Shown: positions 48,574 to 57,984 of the stretch, in pieces
How the letters are laid out: every line of letters begins with the position of its first letter
Numbering within the stretch: the first letter of the stretch is position 1
Source of the DNA: Gammaproteobacteria bacterium
GTDB lineage: Bacteria; Pseudomonadota; Gammaproteobacteria; Chromatiales; Chromatiaceae
NCBI GenBank assembly: GCA_009929855.1
Contig: RZZN01000011.1
Coordinates: 20,658 to 84,657, forward strand
Length of the DNA: 64,000 bases
Direction of reading: 5' to 3'
The notes under the pieces: generated by a model
Databases searched by the model: none
Told to the model about the DNA's origin: nothing
Seen by the model: only the letters and a program-made list of their open reading frames with translations
Made by a program: the position numbers and the translations under genes

Positions 48574-49160
48574 TTCGATCCGCGGCGTCAGACCACGCGC
48601 GTCTCCTGGTGCTCGTCCTGGCTTGCGCGCTCATCTATGGGCTCGAGCCACTGACTCCAGCCCTCGCGCGCAGTGACTTCCACGTCCAACAGGTTCAGAC
48701 CCGGCTGCTCGATGACCTCTACCGCATGGATGCGCGTCTGGATTTCAGCTTCAGCGCCGAGGCGCTAGAGGCACTCGACAACGGCGTGCCCCTGACCATC
48801 CTGGCGCAGATCCAGATCCGGCGGGTCGGCGCGCGCATCTGGGAGGACAGCCTGCTGGACCTGCAGCTGCGCTACGCCATTCGCTACAAGCCGCTTGCCG
48901 AGCGCTACGAGGTCTCGCGTCTACCCGATCGCGAGGGACGCGGCTTCGTCAGCCGGGACGCGGCGATCCGAGCACTGGGCGAAATCTCCGACCTGGTTCT
49001 GATCGACGCCGCCAGGCTCGATCCGAACAGCACCTACGAGATTCATTTGCGCGCCTCGCTCGACATCGAGGAGCTGCCCCTGCCGCTGCGTCCGATCGCC
49101 TATCTGAAACCATCTTGGAAACTCTCGAGCGGGTGGAGCCGATGGCCATTGACGCCATAG
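48570..49160 (+). CDS. DUF4390 domain protein, exported
   Basis: 196 residues with an N-terminal hydrophobic signal (about 10-34, cut near ALARS) and a DUF4390 domain. Function unknown. The gene regularly lies between rsmB and ntrY in this bacterial group; here ATGA overlap with rsmB and a 19-nt overlap with ntrY suggest one transcript and a possible link to NtrY signalling. Confidence 0.86.
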   Translation: MIRSAASDHARLLVLVLACALIYGLEPLTPALARSDFHVQQVQTRLLDDLYRMDARLDFSFSAEALEALDNGVPLTILAQIQIRRVGARIWEDSLLDLQLRYAIRYKPLAERYEVSRLPDREGRGFVSRDAAIRALGEISDLVLIDAARLDPNSTYEIHLRASLDIEELPLPLRPIAYLKPSWKLSSGWSRWPLTP

Positions 49161-51340
49161 CCCGCGTGCGTGCGCTGGGCGCCTTGCCGGTCGCGGGATT
49201 GATCCTCGGACTCTTCGTCGTGCTCGTCTTGATGCGCGACGCGATCGAAAATTCCGAGGCACTGAGCCGGGCATTCGTCCCCTTGTTGACCCTCGTGCTG
49301 AGCGGACTCGTCATCCTGGCGATCCTGGTGGCCGTGAACATCATCCGATTGGTGCGCCGCTATCGCCGACAGGCCGCCGGCTCGCGTCTCACGGGTCGGA
49401 TCCTGGTGCTGTTCGTGCTGATCTCGCTGCTGCCGGTTGGCGTCGTCTACTATTTCTCGCTGGGCTTCTTGCTGCGCGGCATCGACAGCTGGTTCGACGT
49501 CGAGGTCGGGCGTGCCATGCAGGATGCGCTCGAGCTCAATCAGGCCTCGTTCGATCTCAATCAACGGGTACTTGGACGCTACACCGAGCAGCTCCTCGCC
49601 GGAATCCAGGATCGCTCGGTGACAGCCATCGCCTTGAGCCTCAACAGCCTGCGCCGTCAGGCCGGGGCGATCGAGCTGACCGTCTATGGTCCAAACGGAC
49701 AGGTGCTCGGCACCGCCAACGAGGATCCCACCAAACTGGTGCCCAATCAGGCCGAGCGCGAGATCCAGCAAAGCGTGCGCGCCGGAACCAACTATGTCGG
49801 TCTGGAGAGTGATGTCAACGGCGAGTTGGTGGTGCGCGCGCTGGTCCTGGATCCGCTCGGGCGCGAGATGCAGATGCAGGCACTCTTCCCGACCTCGGTG
49901 CGAATCACCGAGCTCGCCGAGCGCCTGGAGGAGGCCTACAATCGCTACACCGAGCTGGCCTATCTGCGTCAATCCTTGAAACTGAGCTTTTCGCTCACCC
50001 TCTCGCTGGTCCTCTTGTTCGGCGTGATGGCCGCGGTCATTGCCGCATTCCACACCGCGCGCCGCCTGGTCGCGCCGGTGGCCGACATCGCGCGCGGCAC
50101 TCGCGCGGTGGCCGAGGGCGACTACGAGCAACAGCTGCCGCTCCCCAAGCATGACGACGAGCTGGCCTTCCTGGTCGCTTCCTTCAACGCCATGACCCGA
50201 CGCATCGCCCGTGCGCGCGATGCCGCCACGCGCAGTCAGCTCGCCGTCGAGACCCAGCGCAATTATCTGGAGACCGTGCTCGGTCGTCTCTCCTCCGGCG
50301 TCATCGCGCTGGATGCCGAGCATCGGCTGAGGACCGCCAACCCAGCCGCGCGCCAGATCCTCGACCTCGGCAACATGGAGGATCAAGGACCGACGCTGGC
50401 CCGCATCGAGCGCGAGCGGCCTTGGCTGACCCCCTGGAGCGAGACGGTGCGCCGCCAGATCGCCAGTGGAGAAGACTGGCGCGCCGAGGTCGAGCTCGAC
50501 CGCGGCGAGACCCGCCAGACCCTGATGTGCCGCGGCAGCACACTGCCACTGCCCGACTCGGAGCAGCGTGGACACGTGGTCGTCTTCGACGACATCACCT
50601 CACTGATCACCGCCCAGCGCAACGCCGCCTGGGGCGAGGTCGCGCGACGCCTGGCCCATGAGATCAAGAATCCCCTGACCCCCATCCAGCTCTCGGCCGA
50701 GCGACTGCGTCACAAGCTCCTCGCCAAGGCCGATGAGAACGACGCCCGGGTCATCGATCGCTCCACGCGCACCATCATCCAGCAGGTCGAGGCGATGAAG
50801 GCGATGGTGAACGATTTCTCCGACTACGCTCGATCAGCGGGCATCCGGGCCGAGCCGATCGAGCTCGACCGCCTCGTTCAGGAGGTCCTCGATCTCTATC
50901 GCAGCGCGGGCAACACAGCGCTGGAGGTCGATCTCGACGCGCCCAAGGCATTCATCCGCGGCGACCCATTGCGTCTGCGCCAGGTTGTTCATAATCTCAT
51001 CAAGAATGCACAGGAGGCACTCGATGGCCGTGCCGATGCCTGTATCCAGGTCGCCAGCCGAATCGTTCGCGATGGGGACGGCGAGACGATCGAGCTGACG
51101 GTGACCGACAATGGACCAGGCTTCGATGAGCGTCTGTTCGAGCGTCTCTTCGAGCCCTATGTCACCACCAAGGCCAAGGGCACCGGGCTCGGCCTGGCCA
51201 TCGTCAAAAAGATCATCGAAGAACATCGGGGCGTCATCCGAGTCGACAATCGCGGCCCTGGCGCCTCGATCAAGATCCATCTGCCGATTCGGCCGTCTGG
51301 GCCGGTGGCGCCGGCGCGAGAGCGAGACGAGAGTCCATGA
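49142..51340 (+). CDS. ntrY: NtrY-type sensor histidine kinase
   Basis: 732 residues from ATG 49142 (GGAG ribosome site 4 nt upstream). Three or four membrane helices around a periplasmic domain, then HAMP (about 300-360), PAS (about 375-480), HisKA with His506 in LAHEIKNPLTPIQLS, and HATPase with NLIKNAQEAL and TGLGLAIVKK. It follows the standard NtrY layout and is coupled to ntrX by ATGA. NtrY/NtrX systems respond to nitrogen or redox state; the signal here is unknown. Confidence 0.93.
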   Translation: MAIDAIARVRALGALPVAGLILGLFVVLVLMRDAIENSEALSRAFVPLLTLVLSGLVILAILVAVNIIRLVRRYRRQAAGSRLTGRILVLFVLISLLPVGVVYYFSLGFLLRGIDSWFDVEVGRAMQDALELNQASFDLNQRVLGRYTEQLLAGIQDRSVTAIALSLNSLRRQAGAIELTVYGPNGQVLGTANEDPTKLVPNQAEREIQQSVRAGTNYVGLESDVNGELVVRALVLDPLGREMQMQALFPTSVRITELAERLEEAYNRYTELAYLRQSLKLSFSLTLSLVLLFGVMAAVIAAFHTARRLVAPVADIARGTRAVAEGDYEQQLPLPKHDDELAFLVASFNAMTRRIARARDAATRSQLAVETQRNYLETVLGRLSSGVIALDAEHRLRTANPAARQILDLGNMEDQGPTLARIERERPWLTPWSETVRRQIASGEDWRAEVELDRGETRQTLMCRGSTLPLPDSEQRGHVVVFDDITSLITAQRNAAWGEVARRLAHEIKNPLTPIQLSAERLRHKLLAKADENDARVIDRSTRTIIQQVEAMKAMVNDFSDYARSAGIRAEPIELDRLVQEVLDLYRSAGNTALEVDLDAPKAFIRGDPLRLRQVVHNLIKNAQEALDGRADACIQVASRIVRDGDGETIELTVTDNGPGFDERLFERLFEPYVTTKAKGTGLGLAIVKKIIEEHRGVIRVDNRGPGASIKIHLPIRPSGPVAPARERDESP

Positions 51341-52707
51341 GTACAATGCACGTCCTGGTGGTCGACGACGAGCCGGATATTCGAGATCTCGTGCAGGAGA
51401 TCCTCGAGGACGAGGGCTATGCGGTGGTCACCGCAGCCAATGGCGAGGCGGCGCGACACGCCCTGCGCGACGGTCGACCCGACCTCATCCTGCTCGACAT
51501 CTGGATGCCGGATCTCGACGGCATCACACTGCTGCGCGAGTGGTCGGAGGAGGACGACGGGTTACCCTGTCCGGTCATCATGATGTCGGGCCATGGCACC
51601 GTCGAGACCGCGGTCGAGGCCACGCGACTCGGCGCCTATGACTTCCTCGAGAAGCCACTCTCGATGGCCAAGCTGCTGCTGACCGTGGCGCGCGCGCTCG
51701 AGGCCGACAAGCTCCAGCGCGAGAATGTCGGACTCAAGCGTCGTGCTCCACTTGTACACGAGCCAGTCGGACGCAGCGCGACCATGCAGCGTCTGCGCGA
51801 GCAGGTCAGGCGTATCGCCCAGCACGACACCTGGGTGCTGATCACCGGCGACGCCGGCAGCGGGCGCGAGACCTTCGCGCGTTATCTGCATTCACAATCA
51901 CCACGACGCGACCGCCCATTCATCGATCTCGGCGTCTCGACGCTGGCAGGCGAGAACACGGCCCGCGAACTGTTCGGCACGGAGGACGGCGAGCACATCC
52001 ATTACGGCACGCTGGAGAAGGCCGCGGGCGGGACGCTTCTGCTCGATGAGGTCGCCGACATGGAGCTGGAGGCCCAGACCAAGCTCCTGGGCGCGCTCGA
52101 CACCGGTTCCTTCAGCCGGGTCGGCGGAGCCGATCCGGTGCATATCGACGTGCGCATCATCGCCGTCACCCAACGCAATCTGGAGGACGAGGTCCGGGCG
52201 GGACGGTTCCGCGAGGATCTCTTCTACCATCTCAACGTCGTGCCACTGCACATCCCGCCGCTGCGCGAGCACGCCGAGGACGTCCCGGATCTGCTCAACT
52301 ATTATCTGGACTATTTCGCCACCCACGAAAAGCTGCCCTATCGGCGCTTCAGCGTGGGGGCGCAAAATTTTCTGCGCAACTATCCCTGGCCCGGCAATGT
52401 CCGCGAGCTCAAGAATCTGGTGCAGCGCGTCCAGATCCTGGGCGCGGGCGATGAGATCAGCCAAAAGGAGGTCGAGGCGGCACTCGGCGCACCACCACCC
52501 GTGCAGATCCAGGCACTGGATGGTCTGGTCTCGTTCGACCAGCCGCTCCGCCAGGCGCGCGAGCAATTCGAGAAGGCCTATCTCGACTATCAACTCGAGA
52601 AGCACACCGGCAACGTCAGCAAGATGGCGAAGGAGGCCGGCATGGAGCGCACCCATCTCTATCGCAAGCTGCGTTCGCTGGGGATCGAGATCAAGGAGCG
52701 GCGGTGA
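51337..52707 (+). CDS. ntrX: NtrX-type response regulator with degenerate AAA+ domain
   Basis: 456 residues: receiver with phospho-acceptor Asp54 (LILLDIWMPD), an AAA+ domain and a Fis-type HTH near 430-455. Two key motifs are altered. The Walker A site reads GDAGSGRE, with Arg177 where Lys is expected. The GAFTGA loop that contacts sigma-54 is missing; a GTEDGEHIHYG stretch occupies its place. Walker B (LLLDEVAD) is kept. It is thus unlikely to be a classical sigma-54 activator and may bind DNA as an ordinary regulator. Confidence 0.93.
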   Translation: MSTMHVLVVDDEPDIRDLVQEILEDEGYAVVTAANGEAARHALRDGRPDLILLDIWMPDLDGITLLREWSEEDDGLPCPVIMMSGHGTVETAVEATRLGAYDFLEKPLSMAKLLLTVARALEADKLQRENVGLKRRAPLVHEPVGRSATMQRLREQVRRIAQHDTWVLITGDAGSGRETFARYLHSQSPRRDRPFIDLGVSTLAGENTARELFGTEDGEHIHYGTLEKAAGGTLLLDEVADMELEAQTKLLGALDTGSFSRVGGADPVHIDVRIIAVTQRNLEDEVRAGRFREDLFYHLNVVPLHIPPLREHAEDVPDLLNYYLDYFATHEKLPYRRFSVGAQNFLRNYPWPGNVRELKNLVQRVQILGAGDEISQKEVEAALGAPPPVQIQALDGLVSFDQPLRQAREQFEKAYLDYQLEKHTGNVSKMAKEAGMERTHLYRKLRSLGIEIKERR

Positions 52708-52804
52708 CGTCGCTCACCGCGTGCCCCCATGCTGGCCGTGACGCCGCCTTGCACTGGACGACGCACGCCGCGCCTCCATCGCGGAGAGGCCCAGGACGCC
52801 GCAC

Positions 52805-54178
52805 ATGAAGATCATCATCCTCGGCGCCGGCCAGGTCGGCACCTCGGTCGCCGCCAATCTGGTCAGTGAGGCCAACGACATCACCATCGTCGATCGCAAC
52901 CCTGACCTACTGCGCGAGCTGCAGGATCGATTCGATCTGAGCACGGTGACCGGTCACGGTGCCCACCCAGATATCCTGCGACGCGCGGGGGCCGAGGACG
53001 CCGACATGATCATCGCGGTCACCGACAGCGACGAGACCAACATGGTCGCCTGTCAGGTCGCCTACACACTCTTCAAGACCCCAACCAAGATCGCAAGGGT
53101 GCGCGCTCAGAGCTTCCTCGACAATCCCAAGCTGTTCAGCACGGATGCGCTGCCAATCGATGTTCCGATCAGCCCCGAGGCACTCGTCACCGACTACATC
53201 ATCCGCCTGATCGAGAATCCAGGCACGCTCCAGGTGCTCGACTTCGCCGGCGGACGCATCCGTCTGGTGGCCGTCAAGGCCTACTATGGCGGGCCGCTGG
53301 TCGGTCACGAGCTCAAGACGCTCCACGAGCACATGCCCAAGGTCGAGACCCGGGTCGCGGCCATCTACCGTCAGGATCGCGCGATCGAGCCGCACGGCGA
53401 CACCGTGATCGAGCCCGACGACGAGATCTTCTTCGTCGCGGCGCCCCAGCATATCCGCGCCGTGATGAGCGAGCTCAGACGTCTGGATCAGCCCTACAAG
53501 CGGCTCATCATCGCCGGTGGTGGCAACATCGGGACGCGCTTGGCGCGCATCCTGGAGCGTGGCTATCGGGTGAAGATCATCGAGCGCGACCTGGCACGCT
53601 GCAAACGGATCGCCGAGAGCTTGGAAAAGACCATCGTGCTCCACGGTGACGGGGCCGACCGTGACCTGCTCCAGGAGGAGAACGTCGAGAGCTGCGATGT
53701 CTTCTGCGCTGTGACCAACGACGACGAGACGAACATCCTCTCGGCGATGCTGGCCAAACGACTCGGAGCGCGCAAGGTGATGGCCTTGATCAATCGACCC
53801 TCCTACGTCGATCTCGTGCAGTCCGGGGTCATCGACATCGCCATCTCGCCACAGCAGGCGACCATCGGCAGCCTCTTGAAGCATATCCGCCGCGGCGATG
53901 TGGTCATGGTCCATTCGTTGCGCCGCGGGGCCGCCGAGGCGATCGAGGCGATCGCCCACGGCGACGAGACCTCCAGCAAGGTCATCGGGCGGCGGATCGA
54001 GGATCTGCGTCTGCCCAAGGGCACGAGCATCGGCGCCATCGTGCGTGGCGAGCAGGTTCTGATGGCGCACCACGACACGCTCATCGAGCCCGAGGACCAT
54101 GTCATCCTCTTCCTTCAGGACAAGGCGCGAGTCCGCGATGTCGAGCGGCTCTTCCAAGTCGGCGTGACCTATCTGTAG
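52805..54178 (+). CDS. trkA: Trk system potassium uptake protein TrkA
   Basis: 457 residues with the duplicated RCK layout: NAD-binding [13 protein letters not shown] at residue 5 and a second [13 protein letters not shown] near 240, each followed by a TrkA-C domain. A peripheral gate on TrkH/TrkG K+ channels. No trkH is in the window. It follows ntrX by 97 nt that include an AGGA ribosome site; location after rsmB is conserved in gammaproteobacteria. Confidence 0.95.
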   Translation: MKIIILGAGQVGTSVAANLVSEANDITIVDRNPDLLRELQDRFDLSTVTGHGAHPDILRRAGAEDADMIIAVTDSDETNMVACQVAYTLFKTPTKIARVRAQSFLDNPKLFSTDALPIDVPISPEALVTDYIIRLIENPGTLQVLDFAGGRIRLVAVKAYYGGPLVGHELKTLHEHMPKVETRVAAIYRQDRAIEPHGDTVIEPDDEIFFVAAPQHIRAVMSELRRLDQPYKRLIIAGGGNIGTRLARILERGYRVKIIERDLARCKRIAESLEKTIVLHGDGADRDLLQEENVESCDVFCAVTNDDETNILSAMLAKRLGARKVMALINRPSYVDLVQSGVIDIAISPQQATIGSLLKHIRRGDVVMVHSLRRGAAEAIEAIAHGDETSSKVIGRRIEDLRLPKGTSIGAIVRGEQVLMAHHDTLIEPEDHVILFLQDKARVRDVERLFQVGVTYL

Positions 54179-54254
54179 CACCGGCCCTGGCCGCGCTCAG
54201 GTCCGGGCGCGCAGGCATCGCGACGCATCCGCACCGGACTGGGGCAAGTTCAGG

Positions 54255-54273
54255 CGCCCGCGCGCGGCGGGCG
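54255..54273. terminator. Possible bidirectional hairpin between trkA and a convergent gene
   Basis: CGCCCGC and GCGGGCG form a 7-bp stem with a 5-nt loop in the 140-nt gap between the convergent trkA and ankyrin genes. No U-run follows, so it is at best a weak or Rho-assisted terminator. Confidence 0.3.
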
Positions 54274-54318
54274 TCTCGAACCTGCCGCTCCGCGCATCAG
54301 GCGCGCATCAGGCGTGAC

Positions 54319-54888
54319 TCAGGCGCGCGGCACGTCGAGCGCGCCCTCGAGCTGCTCGAGGATGTCCCCATGGCCTGCCGTGCGGGCATGATCGGCCGCG
54401 CGCTCACCGCCAAAATCCTTCAGCGTGCGGTCCGCGCCATGGCGCAGCAAGGTTTCGACGCTGCGACCATTCCCCTTTCCAGCGGCCCAGATCAGGGCCG
54501 TCCAGCCCTTGGTGCTCTCCTGATGGTCGACCATCGCGCCCTGATTCAAGAGTAGCTCCAGGATCTCGACATGATCGTTGGAGGCGGCGAGCATCATGGC
54601 GGTATAGCCACCATTGTCCACCGCGTCGACGTCCGCGCCCGCGGCGATCAATCGCTCCACGACGGTGTGATGACCGTTGAGCGCGGCCTTCATCAGCGGG
54701 GTCCAGTCGCAATGGTCGCGCACGTCCACCGTGGCCGCGCGTTTCAAGAGTGCATCGAGTGTCGAGACATCGCCCTGCTCGGCACTCTCGAGCAGGGCCT
54801 CGGTGCGCTGACCTGGATCGCCTTGACCACAGGCGGCGATCAGGATTGGGAGGAGGATGGCCGTGATGAGTAAGGGTCGTCTGTTCAT
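54319..54888 (-). CDS. Ankyrin repeat lipoprotein
   Basis: 189 residues from ATG 54888. A hydrophobic signal (LLITAILLPILIAAC) ends in a lipobox-like Cys. Four ankyrin repeats follow (for example DWTPLMKAALNGHHTVVERLIAAGAD-like, GYTAMMLAASNDHVEILELLL and GWTALIWAAGKGN). It probably sits in the periplasm attached to a membrane and mediates protein contacts; the partner is unknown. The frame is open to 55026 but that extension lacks a signal. Confidence 0.85.
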   Translation of the reverse strand: MNRRPLLITAILLPILIAACGQGDPGQRTEALLESAEQGDVSTLDALLKRAATVDVRDHCDWTPLMKAALNGHHTVVERLIAAGADVDAVDNGGYTAMMLAASNDHVEILELLLNQGAMVDHQESTKGWTALIWAAGKGNGRSVETLLRHGADRTLKDFGGERAADHARTAGHGDILEQLEGALDVPRA

Positions 54889-55069
54889 GAGTGCTATTGT
54901 CTGGATCGGCGCGCCCCCCGCCAATGCGAATTGACAAGCATGCGCCGGCCGCCTGCGCGCCGCGGCGTGATGGGACGGGCCGCCGCGCCCCGCGCTTGCA
55001 GCACCCACCAACCGCCCCGACGTCAACGGCTATCACCATCCATTCGGACATCCCAGACGGAGAACGACA

Positions 55070-55426
55070 TTGAGCCGCAAAGACCGGATCACCGACATCC
55101 TCACCCGGACCTTCCAACCGATGCATCTGGAGGTCCTCGACGAAAGCCACATGCACGCCGTCGCGCCCGGCGCCGAATCGCACTTCAGGGTGTTAGTGGT
55201 CAGTGAGTCATTCGTCGATACGGGACTGCTCGCCCGTCACCGACTGGTCAATCGGGTACTGGATCCGGAGCTCGGCGCGGGTCTGCACGCGCTCGCGCTA
55301 CACACTTGGACGCCTGAGGAATGGTTCATCAAAGGCGGCCAAGCCCCGGAATCACCGCCCTGTCAGGGGGGTGCCCGCCCCCTGTCGGCAGCCCCTCGGG
55401 AGGGTACTTCGTCAACTTCTCAGTAA
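55070..55426 (+). CDS. bolA: BolA family protein
   Basis: 118 residues. The start codon is TTG (55070), preceded by GGAGAA 6-7 nt upstream; no ATG precedes the conserved region. The core SHMHAVAPGAESHFRVLVVS with the conserved His, and the ALALHTWTPEEW tail, match BolA proteins, which pair with monothiol glutaredoxins in Fe-S trafficking. The last 26 residues are a low-complexity tail. It lies just upstream of the nrdD promoter. Confidence 0.9.
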   Translation: MSRKDRITDILTRTFQPMHLEVLDESHMHAVAPGAESHFRVLVVSESFVDTGLLARHRLVNRVLDPELGAGLHALALHTWTPEEWFIKGGQAPESPPCQGGARPLSAAPREGTSSTSQ

Positions 55427-55431
55427 CCCGA

Positions 55432-55460
55432 TCGACACAGCATCTAGTTCGAGCTATAGT
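55432..55460 (+). promoter_or_regulatory. Putative sigma-70 promoter of the nrdD operon
   Basis: TCGACA at 55432-55437 and TATAGT at 55455-55460 are separated by 17 nt. The first NrdR box overlaps the -35 region and the second box covers the expected start of transcription near 55467, an arrangement that suits repression. Confidence 0.6.
55435..55450 (+). promoter_or_regulatory. NrdR box 1 (degenerate)
   Basis: ACACAGCATCTAGTTC matches the first half of the NrdR consensus (acaCwATATwtwGtgt type) with mismatches in the centre and at the right end. It begins 31 bp before box 2, three helical turns, as NrdR pairs usually do. Confidence 0.65.
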
Positions 55461-55465
55461 CTTTA

Positions 55466-55481
55466 ACACAATATCTAGTGT
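55466..55481 (+). promoter_or_regulatory. NrdR box 2
   Basis: ACACAATATCTAGTGT is a near-perfect NrdR box (palindromic ACACnATATnTAGTGT type). It is 20 nt before the nrdD ATG. NrdR is the (d)ATP-sensing repressor of ribonucleotide reductase genes; its gene is not in the window. Confidence 0.8.
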
Positions 55482-55500
55482 TTAGTGGACGAGACGCCCG

Positions 55501-57591
55501 ATGGGACACGCCCCCGCCAATCTATTCGCCCTGCCATTGCGCGTGCGTAAGCGCGACGGCACTGAGGTGCGCTTCGATGGCGCCAAGATCGAATCGGCCA
55601 TCCTGCGCGCCGGTCAGGCGAGTGGCGAATACGGGGCCATGGAGGCGAGTCTGCTCACCGCCCAGGTGGTCAAGGTGCTGGCCCACCGGTTCGGCAGCGA
55701 GCGCCTGCCCGACATCGAGAGCATCCAGGACGTGGTCGAGCAGACCCTGATCAGCGCCAACCATTTCGAGACGGCGCGCGCCTACATCGTCTATCGCGAG
55801 CAGCACAAGAAGCTGCGTGACGAGCGGCGCACCCTGGTGGACGTCGCCGGCTCGATCGACGAGTATCTCGACCGCTCGGATTGGCGGGTCGCGGCAAACG
55901 CCAATCAGGGCTACTCGCTCGGTGGGCTCATCCTCAATACTTCGGGCAAGATGATCGCCAACTATTGGCTCAGTCATGTCTATCCGCCCGAGGTCGGCGC
56001 GGCCCATCGCGCGGGCGACATCCACATCCATGACCTGGACATGCTCTCCGGCTATTGCGCTGGCTGGTCGCTGCGTACATTGCTCAACGAGGGTCTGAAC
56101 GGGGTGACCGGCAAGGTCGAGGCCGGCCCGCCCAAGCATCTCTCCTCGGCGGTGGGTCAGATCGTCAATTTCCTGGGCACGCTGCAGAACGAATGGGCGG
56201 GCGCCCAGGCATTCTCGAGCTTCGATACTTATCTGGCGCCATTCGTGAGGACCGATCGACTGGACTACGAACAGGTCAAGCAGTCGATTCAGGAGCTGAT
56301 CTACAACCTCAATGTCCCCTCGCGTTGGGGCTGCCAAACGCCCTTCACCAACCTGACCTTCGATTGGGTCTGTCCCGAGGATCTGCGCGAGCAGGTGCCA
56401 GTGATCGCGGGCGTCGAGCAGCCATTCACCTATGGCGAGCTCCAGGCCGAGATGGATCTCATCAATCGCGCCTACATCGAGGTCATGACCGAGGGCGACG
56501 CCAAGGGCCGGATCTTCACCTTCCCGATCCCGACCTACAACATCACGCCGGATTTCCCTTGGGAGAGCGAGAACGCCGAGCGACTCTTCGAGATGACGGC
56601 GAAATATGGTCTACCCTATTTCCAGAACTTCATCAACTCGGAGCTCTCGCCGAACATGGTTCGCTCCATGTGCTGTCGGCTGCAGCTGGATCTGCGCGAG
56701 CTGCTCAAGCGCGGCAATGGGCTCTTCGGCTCCGCCGAGCAGACCGGCTCGCTCGGTGTGGTGACCATCAACTGCGCGCGCCTCGGCTACACCCATCGCG
56801 GCGACGAGGCCGGTCTGATGGCTCGACTCGACGACTTGTTGGAGCTGGCGCGCAACAGTCTCGAGATCAAGCGCAAGGTCATCCAGCGGCACATGGACGC
56901 CGGACTCTTTCCCTATACCCGTCGGTATCTGGGAACACTGCGCAATCACTTCTCGACCATCGGCGTGAACGGCATCAACGAGATGATCCGCAACTTCACG
57001 CACGACGCCGAGGACATCACCACCGTGCGCGGCCATGCGCTGGCCTGCCGGCTGCTCGACCATGTCCGCGCCCGCATGGTGGAGTTCCAGGAGGCGACCG
57101 GGCACATGTACAACCTGGAAGCAACCCCGGCCGAGGGCACGACCTATCGTTTCGCGCGCGAGGACCAGAGACGCTACCCAGACATCATCCAGGCCGGCAC
57201 TCCCGAGACACCCTATTACACCAATAGCTCACAGCTGCCGGTGGGCTTCACCGACGATCCATTCGAGGCCCTGGCCCGGCAGGAAGAGCTGCAGGGCAAA
57301 TACACCGGCGGGACGGTCCTGCACCTCTACATGGGTGAGCAGATCTCATCGACCGAGGCGTGCAAACGGCTGGTGCGACGGGCACTGGAGCGATTCAGAC
57401 TACCCTACATCACCATCACGCCGGTCTTTTCGATCTGTCCCAAGCACGGTTACATCGCCGGCGAGCACCAGTTCTGCCCCGTGTGCGATCAGGAGCTGCT
57501 GGCGCGCAAGCAACAGAGTCAAGGGTGTCAGGCCGAGCGACCAGGGGTGGCCATCGGCGGCGACACCCATCGCCCCGCACCGGTGGTCTGA
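55501..57591 (+). CDS. nrdD: Anaerobic (class III) ribonucleoside-triphosphate reductase, main chain without glycyl-radical motif
   Basis: 696 residues. An N-terminal ATP-cone (VRKRDGTEVRFDGAKIESAIL, about 14-100) for allosteric control, then the ten-stranded RNR barrel with active-site Cys in LSGYCAGWS and MCCRLQLD. A C-terminal zinc site follows (Cys646, His649, Cys659, Cys662 in ICPKHG and CPVCD). Normally a glycyl-radical segment (RVxGYxRPV) comes next; here the protein ends 34 residues after Cys662 without it. That segment is in the next ORF, in the same frame. Expressed from the NrdR-controlled promoter. Confidence 0.93.
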   Translation: MGHAPANLFALPLRVRKRDGTEVRFDGAKIESAILRAGQASGEYGAMEASLLTAQVVKVLAHRFGSERLPDIESIQDVVEQTLISANHFETARAYIVYREQHKKLRDERRTLVDVAGSIDEYLDRSDWRVAANANQGYSLGGLILNTSGKMIANYWLSHVYPPEVGAAHRAGDIHIHDLDMLSGYCAGWSLRTLLNEGLNGVTGKVEAGPPKHLSSAVGQIVNFLGTLQNEWAGAQAFSSFDTYLAPFVRTDRLDYEQVKQSIQELIYNLNVPSRWGCQTPFTNLTFDWVCPEDLREQVPVIAGVEQPFTYGELQAEMDLINRAYIEVMTEGDAKGRIFTFPIPTYNITPDFPWESENAERLFEMTAKYGLPYFQNFINSELSPNMVRSMCCRLQLDLRELLKRGNGLFGSAEQTGSLGVVTINCARLGYTHRGDEAGLMARLDDLLELARNSLEIKRKVIQRHMDAGLFPYTRRYLGTLRNHFSTIGVNGINEMIRNFTHDAEDITTVRGHALACRLLDHVRARMVEFQEATGHMYNLEATPAEGTTYRFAREDQRRYPDIIQAGTPETPYYTNSSQLPVGFTDDPFEALARQEELQGKYTGGTVLHLYMGEQISSTEACKRLVRRALERFRLPYITITPVFSICPKHGYIAGEHQFCPVCDQELLARKQQSQGCQAERPGVAIGGDTHRPAPVV

Positions 57592-57660
57592 CAGCGACCG
57601 ACCAAAACCACAGAGCCACACGAGACGAACGACCGCGTCGAACCGAGGAGAACGATCAAG

Positions 57661-57852
57661 ATGAGCAAGCAGCCGATCGAGTTGACTGATGAAGAGCGCA
57701 CCCGCTGCGAGGTGTGGACCCGAGTCATGGGCTATCACCGTCCGGTCTCGGCCTTCAACGGCGGCAAGCGTGCCGAGCATGCCGAGCGGCGTTATTTCAG
57801 CGAAACCCCGACCGGCTCGGGCGTGCGCCGCGAGCATCGCGCCGCGGCCTAG
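57661..57852 (+). CDS. Separate glycyl-radical domain of class III ribonucleotide reductase (63 aa)
   Basis: 63 residues from ATG 57661, with a GAGGAG ribosome site 10 nt upstream. It contains CEVWTRVMGYHRPVSAFN, the glycyl-radical segment normally at the NrdD C-terminus; the radical would be on Gly24. It is in the same frame as nrdD, and the 69 nt between the TGA (57589-57591) and this ATG contain no further stop. Thus it could be an independent subunit, analogous to how GrcA/YfiD supplies a radical domain to pyruvate formate-lyase, or the result of a nonsense mutation or sequencing error. The good ribosome site favours a real small gene. Confidence 0.82.
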   Translation: MSKQPIELTDEERTRCEVWTRVMGYHRPVSAFNGGKRAEHAERRYFSETPTGSGVRREHRAAA

Positions 57853-57984
57853 GGCTGGGTTGCGCCGGATCGGCCGGCGCGCTCACCCACGCTGCCGATC
57901 GTTCGCGAAGTGAAACAGGACGGATCGGATCCGGTCGCTCTCACCACCGCGACGTCACTTCCTTGAGCCAAGAGCCCTCATCCC

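Noticed and set aside
57589..57591. TGA at the nrdD end as a selenocysteine codon
   Set aside because: No hairpin resembling a SECIS element follows, the position is not a Cys/Sec position in the family, and the downstream ORF has its own ribosome site.
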